DNA from: an uncultured Gammaproteobacteria bacterium
GTDB taxonomy: Bacteria; Pseudomonadota; Gammaproteobacteria; Pseudomonadales; Litorivicinaceae
Assembly: GCA_913057215.1 (NCBI GenBank)
Contig: CAJXNQ010000004.1
Span: 1-64,000 of the forward strand
DNA: 64,000 nt
Direction: 5' to 3'
Shown here one piece after another: positions 30,937 to 39,803 of this stretch. The notes under the pieces were generated by a model. The model was not told the DNA's origin, ran no database searches, and saw only the letters and a program-made list of their open reading frames with translations. The first letter of the stretch is position 1. Each line of letters opens with the position of its first letter. The position numbers and the translations under genes were made by a program.

Positions 30937-32403
30937 TCAGAGCGTGGGCATGGTGGCTTCATTGCGACGACTGAGTGTCAGCAATATCACCAGCAACAGG
31001 ATGACCGGTGCCTCGCCTGCGCGGCTATAGGGTGTGACCGTTTCAGAGGGTGTGACCGTACCCATGAGTACGCCTCGCTCAAAGCGTGGCAACTGATGTG
31101 TGATATCACCCCTGGCATTGATCAGGGTGGTCAGACCATCGTTGGTTGCCCGAATAACCGGCTTGGCAAGCTCACGCGCTCGGATTTGCGCGATTTCCTG
31201 ATGCTGATTCGGTCCGATCGAGTGACCGAACCAGGTGTCGTTGGATACGGTGAGAATGGCATTGGCGTTGCGGCTCTGTTGGCGTGCAATACCGGCATAG
31301 GCAATTTCATAGCAAATCAGTGGTGCCATCTTTAATGAGCCATGTATCAGCGTATCTTGCACGACACCCGGAACAATCGCTGACATGGGTAAATCAAAAA
31401 ATGCAATGAGACCGCGGAGAACTGATTCCAGTGGCACATATTCGCCAAAAGGCACAAGGCGTGTTTTGTCATAGGTGCCCGCGCCTGTTCCCAGCGTCAT
31501 TAATCGGTTGGTGTAGCGTCCACGATGTTGTCCAAGTACGCCAGAGACCAGAGTGGCATTACGTGCACGCAGATCATCATCAAGTGGCCCCAATGCATCA
31601 CGCGCGGTGTCTTCAGTCATCGGAAGCGCTGTCTCTGGCCACACAATCAGTGATGCCTCCTGTGGTAATCCCTCGTTAAGGTGTAAGGCGATCCAGGATG
31701 CCCGGTGTTCGGGTTTCCATTTCTTGGATTGTTCGATGACCGGTTGCCAGAGTGCGACATTGACTGCCGCGCCCTCTGTGTCAGGGCCGAACCGGGTATT
31801 GAGAAATAGCCCACAACTGATGATGAAAGCCGGGACGACAAGCCAACTCAGACGCCGGGTCAACGCGCTGACGCATAGAAATCCAGCAGTCAGTGTCAGT
31901 AATGCAGACACGCCATAGGTGCCGACCCATGACAGGTATCCCTCAAAGGGCGAATCCAGCGCAACATATCCCATCAACAACCACGGAAATCCCGTGAGAA
32001 ACCACGATCGAAACGCTTCGAGTGTGACCCAAAGCGCGGTAAGTAGTATCACCTCGCGCGCCGGCGTCGGCCAGCGGCGACGCCACATCGCAAAACCGAG
32101 CGAGGCCAGCCCGGGGAAAATGGCAAGTCCTGCCGCAAAGATCCCGGTCATGAGTGTTGCCAACACAAGGGAAGCGCCACCATGATCAATCATCGAGACT
32201 GAAACCCAAGAAACCCCAGTTGAGAATAATCCAAGCCCATACCAGAACCCGATGGAGAAACCAGGTGTTCGTTGGGTGCACCACATCCACCCAGCGAGAC
32301 TGATGAGTGCGCACCACCAGAGTTCAAAGGGTGCAAAACCCAGAGTGCCAATGGCCCCTGCTGCCAGCGCGATGACTGAGTTACGCAGTCGTGCCAGATC
32401 CAT
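30937..32403 (-). CDS. lnt: Apolipoprotein N-acyltransferase
   Basis: Lnt adds the third acyl chain to lipoproteins in the inner membrane. From the ATG at 32403 the protein is 488 residues: about seven membrane helices, then a nitrilase-fold periplasmic domain carrying the Glu-Lys-Cys triad (VWPETALP, YDKTRLVPFGEY, APLICYEIAYAG), and a last helix. A TTG five codons upstream (32418) is less likely. It overlaps the end of corC by 23 bases, as part of miaB-ybeZ-ybeY-corC-lnt. Its lipoprotein substrates in this window would include LptE, RlpA, LolB and the TPR and DUF3833 lipoproteins. Confidence 0.95.
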   Translation of the reverse strand: MDLARLRNSVIALAAGAIGTLGFAPFELWWCALISLAGWMWCTQRTPGFSIGFWYGLGLFSTGVSWVSVSMIDHGGASLVLATLMTGIFAAGLAIFPGLASLGFAMWRRRWPTPAREVILLTALWVTLEAFRSWFLTGFPWLLMGYVALDSPFEGYLSWVGTYGVSALLTLTAGFLCVSALTRRLSWLVVPAFIISCGLFLNTRFGPDTEGAAVNVALWQPVIEQSKKWKPEHRASWIALHLNEGLPQEASLIVWPETALPMTEDTARDALGPLDDDLRARNATLVSGVLGQHRGRYTNRLMTLGTGAGTYDKTRLVPFGEYVPLESVLRGLIAFFDLPMSAIVPGVVQDTLIHGSLKMAPLICYEIAYAGIARQQSRNANAILTVSNDTWFGHSIGPNQHQEIAQIRARELAKPVIRATNDGLTTLINARGDITHQLPRFERGVLMGTVTPSETVTPYSRAGEAPVILLLVILLTLSRRNEATMPTL

Positions 32404-33238
32404 GCGGGCGCACTTCAATGAGACGGATGCGTCGGTTGTCAGCGTTTAAGACAACAAAATCCAAGTGGCCGATTGTAGTGCGCTCTCCACGTGAGGGGAG
32501 GTGGCCAAAGTTGTGTGTGACAAGGCCACCGATGGTATCGAACTCGTCGTCTGCAAACTCGGTTCCGAAGGCTTCATTGAAATCGTCGATTTCGGTCATG
32601 GCCTTGACGAGACTGGCGCCATTGGCTTGATGCCGAATACTCAGATCTTCTTCTTGATCATGTTCATCTTCGATCTCGCCGACGATTTGTTCGAGTACGT
32701 CCTCGATGGTCACAAGACCTGCGACATCCCCGTATTCATCGATTACCACCGCCATGTGTGCGCGATTGTCGCGGAATTCCTTCAGCAGTTGGTCAAGACG
32801 TTTGCTTTCTGGAACTCGACGGACGGGCCGCGCAACCTCCTTGATGTCGAAGCGCTCAAGATCGGCGCTGAGGAGAAAGGGAAGCAGGTCTTTGGCCAGT
32901 AAGATCCCAACCACTTCGTTGGCTTGTTCGCCAAGGATCGGAAACCGTGAGTGGGCTGATTCAATCACACGTGGCAAGAACGTATCCGGTTTTTCATCCG
33001 CTCGGATAGCAATCATCTGGGTCCGCGGGATCATCACTTCACGCACTTGCATGTCGGAAACAACCAGTGCGCCCTCCATGATGGCGAGCGTCTCCTGATT
33101 GAAAAGACCACGAGCCTTCGCATCACGGAGCTCACTGACTAATTCCGATTTATTTTCTGCCTCGCCGGAGAGTACGCTGGCTAAACGATCGAACCAGGAT
33201 CGAGATTCCTGGTTCTCGGGACTTCGTCCTTCGTTCAT
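32381..33238 (-). CDS. corC: CorC/YbeX family CBS-domain protein
   Basis: The 285-residue protein has a short N-terminal region, paired CBS domains (about 70-190; VMIPRTQMIAIRADEKPD and AVVIDEYGDVAGLVTIEDVLE) and the C-terminal CorC_HlyC domain. It lacks the membrane DUF21 domain of some relatives. CorC is linked to magnesium and cobalt efflux in enterics, but the mechanism is uncertain; CBS pairs usually bind adenine nucleotides. Starts in the ybeY stop (ATGA) and runs into lnt. Confidence 0.93.
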   Translation of the reverse strand: MNEGRSPENQESRSWFDRLASVLSGEAENKSELVSELRDAKARGLFNQETLAIMEGALVVSDMQVREVMIPRTQMIAIRADEKPDTFLPRVIESAHSRFPILGEQANEVVGILLAKDLLPFLLSADLERFDIKEVARPVRRVPESKRLDQLLKEFRDNRAHMAVVIDEYGDVAGLVTIEDVLEQIVGEIEDEHDQEEDLSIRHQANGASLVKAMTEIDDFNEAFGTEFADDEFDTIGGLVTHNFGHLPSRGERTTIGHLDFVVLNADNRRIRLIEVRPHGSGTTA

Positions 33239-33702
33239 GTGCGGTGTTCGTCCTCGCTTAAGTAGGGGTTAGCATAGCCCAGTTCATTCAAGATGCCGAT
33301 TTCTTCTGCCTCCATCTTGGAGGCATCGATCTCACAGACGTGATCTCGCCCAAGCAGATGCAGAATGCCATGGACAATCAGATGTGCAAGATGCGCGTCG
33401 ATGGCTTTATTTTGCATATGCGCTTCCTGCTCAATCACTGGATAGCACAGGGCAATGTCCCCGAGTAGTTGGGGGCCTTCTGGAATGGCCACATCGGCGG
33501 GAAAGGAGAGTACATTGGTTGGGGTGTCTTTACCCCGAAAACGATGATTAAGAGCGAGCCCTTCTTCAGCATCGACCACCCGGATCGCCACGGTGCATTC
33601 CGAATGACCCAAGGCAGCGGCAAGTGCAGAGTGAACCCAATGAGACACCTGTTGGTCGGTGACAGGGCAGCGACCTGTGGCGTCCTCGAAGTCAATGGTC
33701 AT
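33235..33702 (-). CDS. ybeY: Endoribonuclease YbeY
   Basis: YbeY is a zinc RNase required for 16S rRNA 3' processing and ribosome quality control. The 155-residue protein carries the three-histidine zinc site in HLIVHGILHLLGRDH and the RGKDTPTNVLSFP segment. The ATG at 33702 gives normal family length but lacks an obvious ribosome site; translation may be coupled to ybeZ, whose end it overlaps by 11 bases. A longer reading from 33759 adds residues without family similarity. It overlaps corC by 4 bases. Confidence 0.95.
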   Translation of the reverse strand: MTIDFEDATGRCPVTDQQVSHWVHSALAAALGHSECTVAIRVVDAEEGLALNHRFRGKDTPTNVLSFPADVAIPEGPQLLGDIALCYPVIEQEAHMQNKAIDAHLAHLIVHGILHLLGRDHVCEIDASKMEAEEIGILNELGYANPYLSEDEHRT

Positions 33703-34636
33703 CGGAGGCTTGATCGTAGGCGTCAACAATACGTCCAACCAAGGGGTGTCGCACCACATCCTTGTAATTGAAATGTGTCATTGAGATGCCCTCGACGGAC
33801 TCAAGGACACGCACTGCGTGGGTTAACCCTGAATCCGATTTGCGGGGTAAATCGATCTGGCTTGGATCACCTGTAATCACTGCAGTCGAGCCAAAGCCGA
33901 GTCGAGTCAAAAACATCTTCATCTGTTCCCGAGTGGTGTTTTGGCTCTCGTCCAAAATAATGAAACTGTGGTTCAAGGTCCGCCCACGCATGTAGGCCAG
34001 TGGTGCGATTTCAATGACTTGACGCTCAAGAAGCTTTGTCACTTTGTCAAAACCAAGCATCTCATAGAGTGCGTCGTACAGTGGGCGCAAATAAGGATCA
34101 ATTTTCTGGGCTAAATCACCCGGCAAAAAACCAAGCCGCTCGCCAGCTTCAACCGCTGGGCGAACCAAGACAATGCGTTCAACCTGGTCGCGACGTAAAG
34201 CGTCGACCGCGCAGGCCACTGCAAGCCACGTTTTTCCGGTGCCCGCTGGACCAATGCCAAAATTCACATCATGGCTCTGCACTGCATGGATGTACCCGAG
34301 TTGGTTTTTACCGCGGGCTTTGATCTTTAACTTCGGTGTTTGGATCACAAGGGCACTTGAGTCTGTGGTCTCAAATGCAGAGGCCTGCTGCAGGTGCAAA
34401 TGGACCGCATCGTCTGAGAGCTCATTGTCACGGGTTTCTCGATATAATTGATCGAGAAGCCGTACACACGCTCGAGTCGCCTCAGCTTGGCCTTCGATTT
34501 CAAACTGATTGCCACGATTTCGGATGGTGACTGGCAGGCGTTGTTCGATCAGCTTGAGGTGCGCATCTTGGTGACCACAGAGAGCGGCTAAGCGACGCGC
34601 ATCATTGGGCTCCAGAGTGCACTGGCGGACGTCCAC
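33692..34636 (-). CDS. ybeZ: PhoH-like ATPase YbeZ
   Basis: The 314-residue protein is a PhoH-family P-loop ATPase: N-terminal KH-like region (TLEPNDARRLAALCGHQDAHLK), Walker A GPAGTGKTWLAV near residue 134, Walker B LDESQNTT and the TGDPSQIDLP sensor motif. It is thought to help YbeY in RNA processing, and the two genes are adjacent here and in most proteobacteria. The start is GTG at 34636, sharing a base with the miaB stop; N-terminal similarity supports it. Confidence 0.95.
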   Translation of the reverse strand: MDVRQCTLEPNDARRLAALCGHQDAHLKLIEQRLPVTIRNRGNQFEIEGQAEATRACVRLLDQLYRETRDNELSDDAVHLHLQQASAFETTDSSALVIQTPKLKIKARGKNQLGYIHAVQSHDVNFGIGPAGTGKTWLAVACAVDALRRDQVERIVLVRPAVEAGERLGFLPGDLAQKIDPYLRPLYDALYEMLGFDKVTKLLERQVIEIAPLAYMRGRTLNHSFIILDESQNTTREQMKMFLTRLGFGSTAVITGDPSQIDLPRKSDSGLTHAVRVLESVEGISMTHFNYKDVVRHPLVGRIVDAYDQASDDH

Positions 34637-35976
34637 TACCAGGGAGCCTTGTCGGTCAGTTGACCGCGTAGAGAATTTGGATAGGCTTCGATGATCTCAC
34701 ACTCCACAAATCGACCTTCCAGATCACTACGGTCAGATCTGAAATTTACAACCCGGTTGTTTTCAGTGCGTCCTGACAGCTCCCCTGGATCCTTCTTAGA
34801 GGGGCCGGTGACCAGTACTGACTGCCGTGTGCCAACCATCGCTGCACTGATTTCACTGGCCCGTTGGCCAATGCGCGCTTGAAGCGCTGCCAACCGTGCT
34901 TTTTTAGTCTCCATTGCAACACCGTCTGGCAGATCAGTGGCAGGCGTCCCCGGCCGTGCTGAATAGATAAATGAAAAACTCACGTCAAAGCCGATGGATT
35001 CGATGAGATCCATGGTTTTTTCGAAGTCCTGATCGGTCTCACCCGGGAAGCCAACAATGAAATCCGATGACAGACTGATATCTGGGCGTAGTGCCTGGAT
35101 CTTGCGGATCTTCGCTTTGTATTCAAGTGCTGTATGGCCACGTTTCATGGCGGCCAAAATACGGTCGGAGCCTGATTGAACGGGGAGATGCAGATGGCTG
35201 ACGAGCTTTGGCACATCGCCATAGCATTCAATCAGCGCATCTGAGAATTCCACGGGATGACTGGTCGTGAAACGGATGCGTTCAACTTCGTCGATTTCGG
35301 CAATGACCCGAATCAGGTCGGCCAAGTCTGCGGTATCACCATCATCAGTCTCGCCCTGATAGGCGTTGACGTTCTGCCCAAGCAGATGGATCTCCCGCGC
35401 ACCTTGCTCGACATTGGCGAGGACTTCGTTCAACACATCCGTCAGTGGTCGACTGATCTCTTCACCGCGGGTGTAAGGGACAACACAGAAGGTGCAGTAC
35501 TTACTGCATCCCTCCATGATGCTGACATATGCACTCGGCCCCTCAAGCCTTGGCTCTGGGAGTCGGTCGAATTTTTCGATTTCAGGAAAACTGATGTCAA
35601 CCTGTGCTTTTCCATCGCGACGCCGCGCTTCAAGCATTTCAGGCAGTCGGTGCAGCGTTTGCGGCCCAAATACCAAGTCGACAAAGGGTGCGCGCGTGCG
35701 AATGGCTTCGCCCTCTTGCGAGGCAACACAGCCGCCAACACCAATGATGAGGTTCGGGTTTTGTGCCTTCAGTGCGCGGTAGCGGCCAAGTTCTGAGAAG
35801 ACTTTTTCCTGTGCTTTTTCGCGGATCGAACAGGTATTCACTAAGATGACGTCTGCGTCTTCAGGTGACGTGGTTGTGTCCAATTGATGGCTGTTGCGCA
35901 ATACATCGGCCATGCGATCAGAGTCATATTCATTCATCTGACAACCATGCGTCTTGATGAAGAGTTTTTCAGTCAT
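34636..35976 (-). CDS. miaB: tRNA-2-methylthio-N6-dimethylallyladenosine synthase
   Basis: MiaB is a radical-SAM enzyme that adds a methylthio group to i6A37 in tRNA. The 446-residue protein has the N-terminal UPF0004 domain with its own cluster cysteines ([20 protein letters not shown]), the radical-SAM motif CSKYCTFC, and a C-terminal TRAM domain. The ATG at 35976 has AAGGAGAT upstream; an upstream in-frame reading from 36141 runs through the promoter region and is rejected. It heads the operon miaB-ybeZ-ybeY-corC-lnt. Confidence 0.97.
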   Translation of the reverse strand: MTEKLFIKTHGCQMNEYDSDRMADVLRNSHQLDTTTSPEDADVILVNTCSIREKAQEKVFSELGRYRALKAQNPNLIIGVGGCVASQEGEAIRTRAPFVDLVFGPQTLHRLPEMLEARRRDGKAQVDISFPEIEKFDRLPEPRLEGPSAYVSIMEGCSKYCTFCVVPYTRGEEISRPLTDVLNEVLANVEQGAREIHLLGQNVNAYQGETDDGDTADLADLIRVIAEIDEVERIRFTTSHPVEFSDALIECYGDVPKLVSHLHLPVQSGSDRILAAMKRGHTALEYKAKIRKIQALRPDISLSSDFIVGFPGETDQDFEKTMDLIESIGFDVSFSFIYSARPGTPATDLPDGVAMETKKARLAALQARIGQRASEISAAMVGTRQSVLVTGPSKKDPGELSGRTENNRVVNFRSDRSDLEGRFVECEIIEAYPNSLRGQLTDKAPW

Positions 35977-36002
35977 CCCATCTCCTTTGTCGTGGGCGCG
36001 CG

Positions 36003-36031
36003 AGTATAGTCCGAAGTGCTTGAAATTGCAC
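36003..36031 (-). promoter_or_regulatory. Promoter for miaB operon
   Basis: On the minus strand GTGCAA (36031-36026), a 17-base spacer and TATACT (36008-36003) precede a GC-rich stretch (CGCGCGCC) and the miaB ribosome site. The -10 matches 5 of 6 consensus bases; the -35 is weak. The predicted RNA start is about 20 bases ahead of the ATG. Confidence 0.5.
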
Positions 36032-36039
36032 GGGTGTTC

Positions 36040-36068
36040 TTGACGCACTCTCGAAACATCGCCAGACT
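36040..36068 (+). promoter_or_regulatory. Promoter for the DUF1820 gene
   Basis: TTGACG (36040-36045) and CAGACT (36063-36068) are separated by 17 bases. The -35 matches 5 of 6 consensus bases, the -10 three of 6. The start codon lies 25 bases downstream of the -10, behind AGAGGAAC. It is divergent from the miaB promoter a few bases away. Confidence 0.5.
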
Positions 36069-36093
36069 GTCGCGCCTGTCTTAGAGGAACACC

Positions 36094-36432
36094 ATGACCA
36101 AGTCTGCAGATCCCGTTTTCCGTGTCCAGTTTGTGAGCCAAGACAAAGTCTATGAGCTCTTCGCCAAACAGATTTATTCAAGTGATCTGTACGGTTTTAT
36201 TGAAGTCGAAGAGTTTGTGTTTGGTGAACGCAGCGGTTTATTGGTCGACCCCGCCGAAGAAAAGCTCAAAAACGAGTTCCAAGGGGTCAAGCGAAGTTAT
36301 GTGCCCATGCATGCCGTGATTCGCATTGATGAGGTCGAAGACTCTGGCACAGCGCGCATTCGGGATGCCAAGGGCAGCAATGTGACACCCCTGTCGATGG
36401 TGCCGCCTATCGGACCGCGAGACCCGGGTTAA
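36094..36432 (+). CDS. DUF1820 family protein
   Basis: This 112-residue cytoplasmic protein matches the DUF1820 family of gammaproteobacteria, whose function is unknown. Conserved segments are [19 protein letters not shown], the acidic [13 protein letters not shown] and [15 protein letters not shown]; the fold looks mostly beta. No signal peptide or membrane helix. The ATG has AGAGGAAC upstream and its own promoter. It is a single-gene unit whose last 26 bases overlap the convergent protease gene. Relatives are often found near miaB or in the same neighbourhood, which does not reveal its job. Confidence 0.85.
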   Translation: MTKSADPVFRVQFVSQDKVYELFAKQIYSSDLYGFIEVEEFVFGERSGLLVDPAEEKLKNEFQGVKRSYVPMHAVIRIDEVEDSGTARIRDAKGSNVTPLSMVPPIGPRDPG

Positions 36433-38437
36433 GCAAAATCTCGTCTGCAAGAATGCGGGCTGACTCCATCAAGCTTGCGTCCTCTGTGATCGGTTGGTCA
36501 TCCTCGGCCTGTTCGGTTTCGAGGTCGGCGAAGGACTCAAGAGGCTCAAGACCCAACGCTGCGCGTCGTGTGTTTTCAATCTCAAGTGCAGCTTGATTAT
36601 TCGAAGCGCGTTCATTGCGTCGCGTTTCTAAATTGAGTGAAATTTCATCTGACGATGACAGTCGCCGCGCCTGCTGTGTCCGCTCGAGGAGTGCCTTAAA
36701 TCCTGGGTCAGTTGCAATGCGTGTTTGATGCCGATCAATCAACGTTGCCAACCGTGCCTGGGGCGTGTCCATGGGTAGATATCTCAGGGAGCGAATCTGA
36801 TCCCAGGGCAGTGCCGTATCGAGTGCGCTCTCTCCGATTTCATCTGGATCAAAGGCAGATGGGAAGGTGATGTCAGGAATCACGCCCTGATGCTGTGTTG
36901 ATTGTCCTGAGATCCGATAAAACTTCGCAATAGTCAGCTTCAGTTGACCGTCATTGACAGGGAGCAGCGCCTGCACAGTCCCCTTACCGAAGGTCTGAGA
37001 GCCAATCACAAGTCCCCGGCCATAGTCTTGAACGGCGCCTGCAAAGATTTCACTGGCAGATGCGCTCAGGCGGTTAACAAGCACGGCCATTGGTCCATTC
37101 CATGCAATGTCTGGATCTCGATCCCCACGCACATCGGTGCGCCCGCCTGCACTTTTAATCTGCACAACAGGGCCTCGGCGGATGAAAAGTCCAAATAACT
37201 CATAGGCCTCTTGAAGCGAGCCGCCGCCATTATTTCTCAAATCAACAACGACACCGTCGACGCCTTCGGCGCGCAATTCACCCAAAATACGGCGCACATC
37301 ACGAGTGGTGCTTCGATAATTCGGGTCACCCGCCTGTTTGGCTTGGAAATCCGAATAAAAAGTGGGGATGGTGATCACGCCAATCTGGCGATTATCCGGC
37401 CCCACGTTGATGACATCTTTTTTCGCTGATTGCTCTTCAAGCTGAACGCGATCACGAATGAGGACGATCTCGCGGTGCGGGCCATCGTCGCCGGATTGCA
37501 CCTCGAGTCGGACCTGTGATCCTTTGGGCCCTCGAATCAGTTGAACCACTTCATCCAACCGCCAACCGACAACATCTTGAATCGGCTCATTGTCTTGGCC
37601 GACACCAAGAATTCGGTCAGCCGGTTTCAAACGACCGTCAAGCTCAGCCGGCCCACCGGCAATCAAGCTCACAATTTTCGTAAACTCATCTTCGCTCTGC
37701 AGAACTGCGCCGATACCTTGCAAGGACAGCGACATATTAATGTTGAAGGTTTCGCTGTCTGCAGGCGGGAGATATGAAGTATGGGGGTCGTAGGCACGCG
37801 CATAGGCATTGATCACCGCTGTAAACACATCATCGCCACGCGTTTGCTCCAGTCGATTCAACTGACTGGAGAATCGCCTCTCAAGAGCTGCAACCATGTC
37901 ATCCGGGGTTCGGTCTGCCAACAATAAATTGATTGCTTGGTTCTCAAGTTGTTGCCGCCAGAGGGTTTGCAGTGCATTGCGATCCGAAAGCCACGCTGAG
38001 TCCGTGTCACGAAGAGCCAATGATTCATCATCTGTCAGGTCGATCGCCTCAGCACCTCCCTTTAAAATCTCAAGCCACAACTGAAGACGTTCTTCGGTCC
38101 GATCCAATACAAGCCCGTATAAATCGTACACAGTATCCAGATTGCCGGTCTCAATCTGTGTCGGTAATGCATCGACCTGAATGGAGGCGATGTCTTGTTC
38201 GGTCAGGAAGGCGCGACCTGGATCGATGGCATCCAGTATCAGTTGGCCGACAAGCGGGCGTCGTGCGCTGAACAAGGTGTCGCTGGCGAGATGCCGTCGG
38301 TCAAGTTCTTTTGTGATGGCTTGTGCCAGCCGCCGATCGGTTGCCGACGGATCGATCTCGATGGCAAATGCGGACACCGAGAGCACCAGACAACTGACTG
38401 CCCAGACGGTCATGTGTCGAATGTGTCGTGCGAACAA
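36407..38437 (-). CDS. prc: C-terminal processing (tail-specific) protease, Prc/CtpA type
   Basis: Prc cuts periplasmic proteins from the C-terminal side; in E. coli it processes PBP3 and degrades the endopeptidase MepS. The 676-residue protein has a signal peptide (about 1-26, ending SAFA), an N-terminal helical domain, a PDZ domain (near 230-310), and the S41 protease domain with the Ser-Lys dyad (RLSASASEIFAGA; GSQTFGKGTVQ), then the C-terminal DUF3340-type domain. I prefer TTG at 38437, with GGGAG 6 bases upstream and a good signal peptide; ATG at 38413 is the alternative. Convergent with the DUF1820 gene. Confidence 0.92.
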   Translation of the reverse strand: MFARHIRHMTVWAVSCLVLSVSAFAIEIDPSATDRRLAQAITKELDRRHLASDTLFSARRPLVGQLILDAIDPGRAFLTEQDIASIQVDALPTQIETGNLDTVYDLYGLVLDRTEERLQLWLEILKGGAEAIDLTDDESLALRDTDSAWLSDRNALQTLWRQQLENQAINLLLADRTPDDMVAALERRFSSQLNRLEQTRGDDVFTAVINAYARAYDPHTSYLPPADSETFNINMSLSLQGIGAVLQSEDEFTKIVSLIAGGPAELDGRLKPADRILGVGQDNEPIQDVVGWRLDEVVQLIRGPKGSQVRLEVQSGDDGPHREIVLIRDRVQLEEQSAKKDVINVGPDNRQIGVITIPTFYSDFQAKQAGDPNYRSTTRDVRRILGELRAEGVDGVVVDLRNNGGGSLQEAYELFGLFIRRGPVVQIKSAGGRTDVRGDRDPDIAWNGPMAVLVNRLSASASEIFAGAVQDYGRGLVIGSQTFGKGTVQALLPVNDGQLKLTIAKFYRISGQSTQHQGVIPDITFPSAFDPDEIGESALDTALPWDQIRSLRYLPMDTPQARLATLIDRHQTRIATDPGFKALLERTQQARRLSSSDEISLNLETRRNERASNNQAALEIENTRRAALGLEPLESFADLETEQAEDDQPITEDASLMESARILADEILLNPGLAVR

Positions 38438-38453
38438 AGCGAACTCCCATCCC

Positions 38454-38473
38454 TTGCCAGAACATACTGGCAA
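38454..38473. repeat. Perfect inverted repeat in the prc/apeB promoter region
   Basis: TTGCCAG-AACATA-CTGGCAA has 7-base arms and a 6-base spacer. It covers the -35 region of the apeB promoter and lies in the prc leader, just before the GGGAG ribosome site. It could be a dimeric-repressor operator or an RNA hairpin in the prc leader. No regulator for it is known. Confidence 0.6.
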
Positions 38474-38494
38474 CCTTATTTAAGCTGTTATGCT
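38467..38494 (+). promoter_or_regulatory. Promoter for apeB (extended -10)
   Basis: TGTTATGCT is an extended -10 (TGn plus TATGCT at 38489-38494); CTGGCA 16 bases upstream is a partial -35 (4 of 6). The predicted RNA start is some 30 bases before the TTG start. The -35 lies within the inverted repeat at 38454-38473. Confidence 0.5.
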
Positions 38495-38515
38495 GTCTGA
38501 CACCATAGAACGCAA
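38487..38515 (-). promoter_or_regulatory. Promoter for prc, overlapping the apeB promoter
   Basis: On the minus strand TTGCGT (38515-38510), a 17-base spacer and CATAAC (38492-38487) form a plausible promoter (3 and 4 of 6). Its -10 shares bases with the opposite-facing apeB -10, so the two promoters should compete for polymerase. Confidence 0.4.
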
Positions 38516-38531
38516 GCCTCGGAGACACAAC

Positions 38532-39803
38532 TTGAATCCATCTGCACGTCCGTTAATTGATTCAATCATGACATATCTCGACGCGTCCCCGACACCCTGG
38601 CATGCCGTGGCAGAGGCCGGGAGACGTTTGGAGCAGGCCGGCTTTGTGCGGCTGGATGAAAAAGCAGCCTGGTCACTCGAGCCACACACTGCCTATTTTA
38701 CGGTGCGCTCTGACGGTGCATTGATCGCGTGGCGACAGCCCATGGATGTCACCGGCTGGACCATCTTTGGTGCGCATACTGACAGTCCGAACCTGCGGGT
38801 GCGCCCCAACCCGATCATCAAGCGGCATGGCTACTGCCAGCTCGGACTTGAGGTCTACGGCGGTGCTTTATATGCACCCTGGTTTGATCGTGAATTATCG
38901 TTGGCTGGACGCGTTGCCATTGCCAACGAGGGCTCTGTACTTTCAGAACTGGTGGACTTCAAGCGTCCAGTGGGCGTGATCCCAAGCCTGGCTATTCATC
39001 TCGATCGGGACGCGAATTCAGGTCGCAAAATTAATCCACAGACAGAACTTCCCATGATTCTGTGTCGTGCAGATGCCGATGATGAATTTGATTTTAAAAC
39101 CATCTTGGCGGCTGAGATGAATTGCAGTGCCGGCGAGATCAGTGCGTTTGAGATCTGTGCCTATCCGATGGATGCGGCAGCACTGACTGGATTGCATCAA
39201 GAATTTTTAATGAGTGCTCGGCTTGATAACTTGTTGAGCTGTGCGATGACGATTGAGGCCTTGATCGATGCCGAAGATGCCACAGGCAGTGTGGTTGTTT
39301 TAAATGACCACGAGGAAGTTGGGTCGGTCTCAACCACGGGAGCTGACGGCCCATTTTTGGAGTCGGTACTGAGACGAATCTCGGTTGACAGTGATTTCGA
39401 GGCAGTGCGGGCTCGAAGCCTTGTGATCTCCATTGATAATGCACACGGTGTGCATCCCAACTTTGCATCCAAGCACGATGAAGGGCACCGTCCGTTATTG
39501 AACGAGGGTCCGGTGGTGAAACTCAATGCCAATCACCGCTATGCGACGACTGCGCTCACACAGGGGTTAATTGAACAGGCGGCCGAGCGTGCCGATGTAC
39601 CCTTGCAATATTTCACAAGCCGCGCAGATCTTGGATGTGGCAGCACCATTGGCCCGATCACTGCAGGACGGTTGGGCATCGAAACAATCGATCTTGGCTG
39701 TGCTCAATTTGCGATGCATTCTGCGCGAGAGACTTGTGGTGCCAATGACGCCGAATTGATGTGTAAGCTACTTCACGAACTCACCCAAAGAGACATTGTT
39801 TAA
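38532..39803 (+). CDS. apeB: M18 family aminopeptidase
   Basis: A 423-residue cytoplasmic metallo-aminopeptidase of the M18 family (aspartyl aminopeptidase type), acting on peptides with acidic or broad N-termini in a dodecamer. The two-metal site is visible: GAHTDSPNLRV, the catalytic pair in NDHEEVGS, SIDNAHGVHP and a late His in QFAMHSARE. The family-typical N-terminus (PSARPLIDSIMTYLDASPTPWHAV) begins at TTG 38532, with GGAG 7 bases upstream. A longer reading from 38490 includes promoter DNA. Its stop shares a base with hemH. Confidence 0.93.
   Translation: MNPSARPLIDSIMTYLDASPTPWHAVAEAGRRLEQAGFVRLDEKAAWSLEPHTAYFTVRSDGALIAWRQPMDVTGWTIFGAHTDSPNLRVRPNPIIKRHGYCQLGLEVYGGALYAPWFDRELSLAGRVAIANEGSVLSELVDFKRPVGVIPSLAIHLDRDANSGRKINPQTELPMILCRADADDEFDFKTILAAEMNCSAGEISAFEICAYPMDAAALTGLHQEFLMSARLDNLLSCAMTIEALIDAEDATGSVVVLNDHEEVGSVSTTGADGPFLESVLRRISVDSDFEAVRARSLVISIDNAHGVHPNFASKHDEGHRPLLNEGPVVKLNANHRYATTALTQGLIEQAAERADVPLQYFTSRADLGCGSTIGPITAGRLGIETIDLGCAQFAMHSARETCGANDAELMCKLLHELTQRDIV

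Noticed and set aside
35257-35796. 179-codon open frame on the plus strand
   Set aside because: Antisense to the conserved radical-SAM core of miaB, with no family similarity or ribosome site.
35977-36141. Upstream extension of miaB
   Set aside because: It would cross the miaB promoter and overlap the divergent DUF1820 gene; AAGGAGAT before 35976 settles the start.
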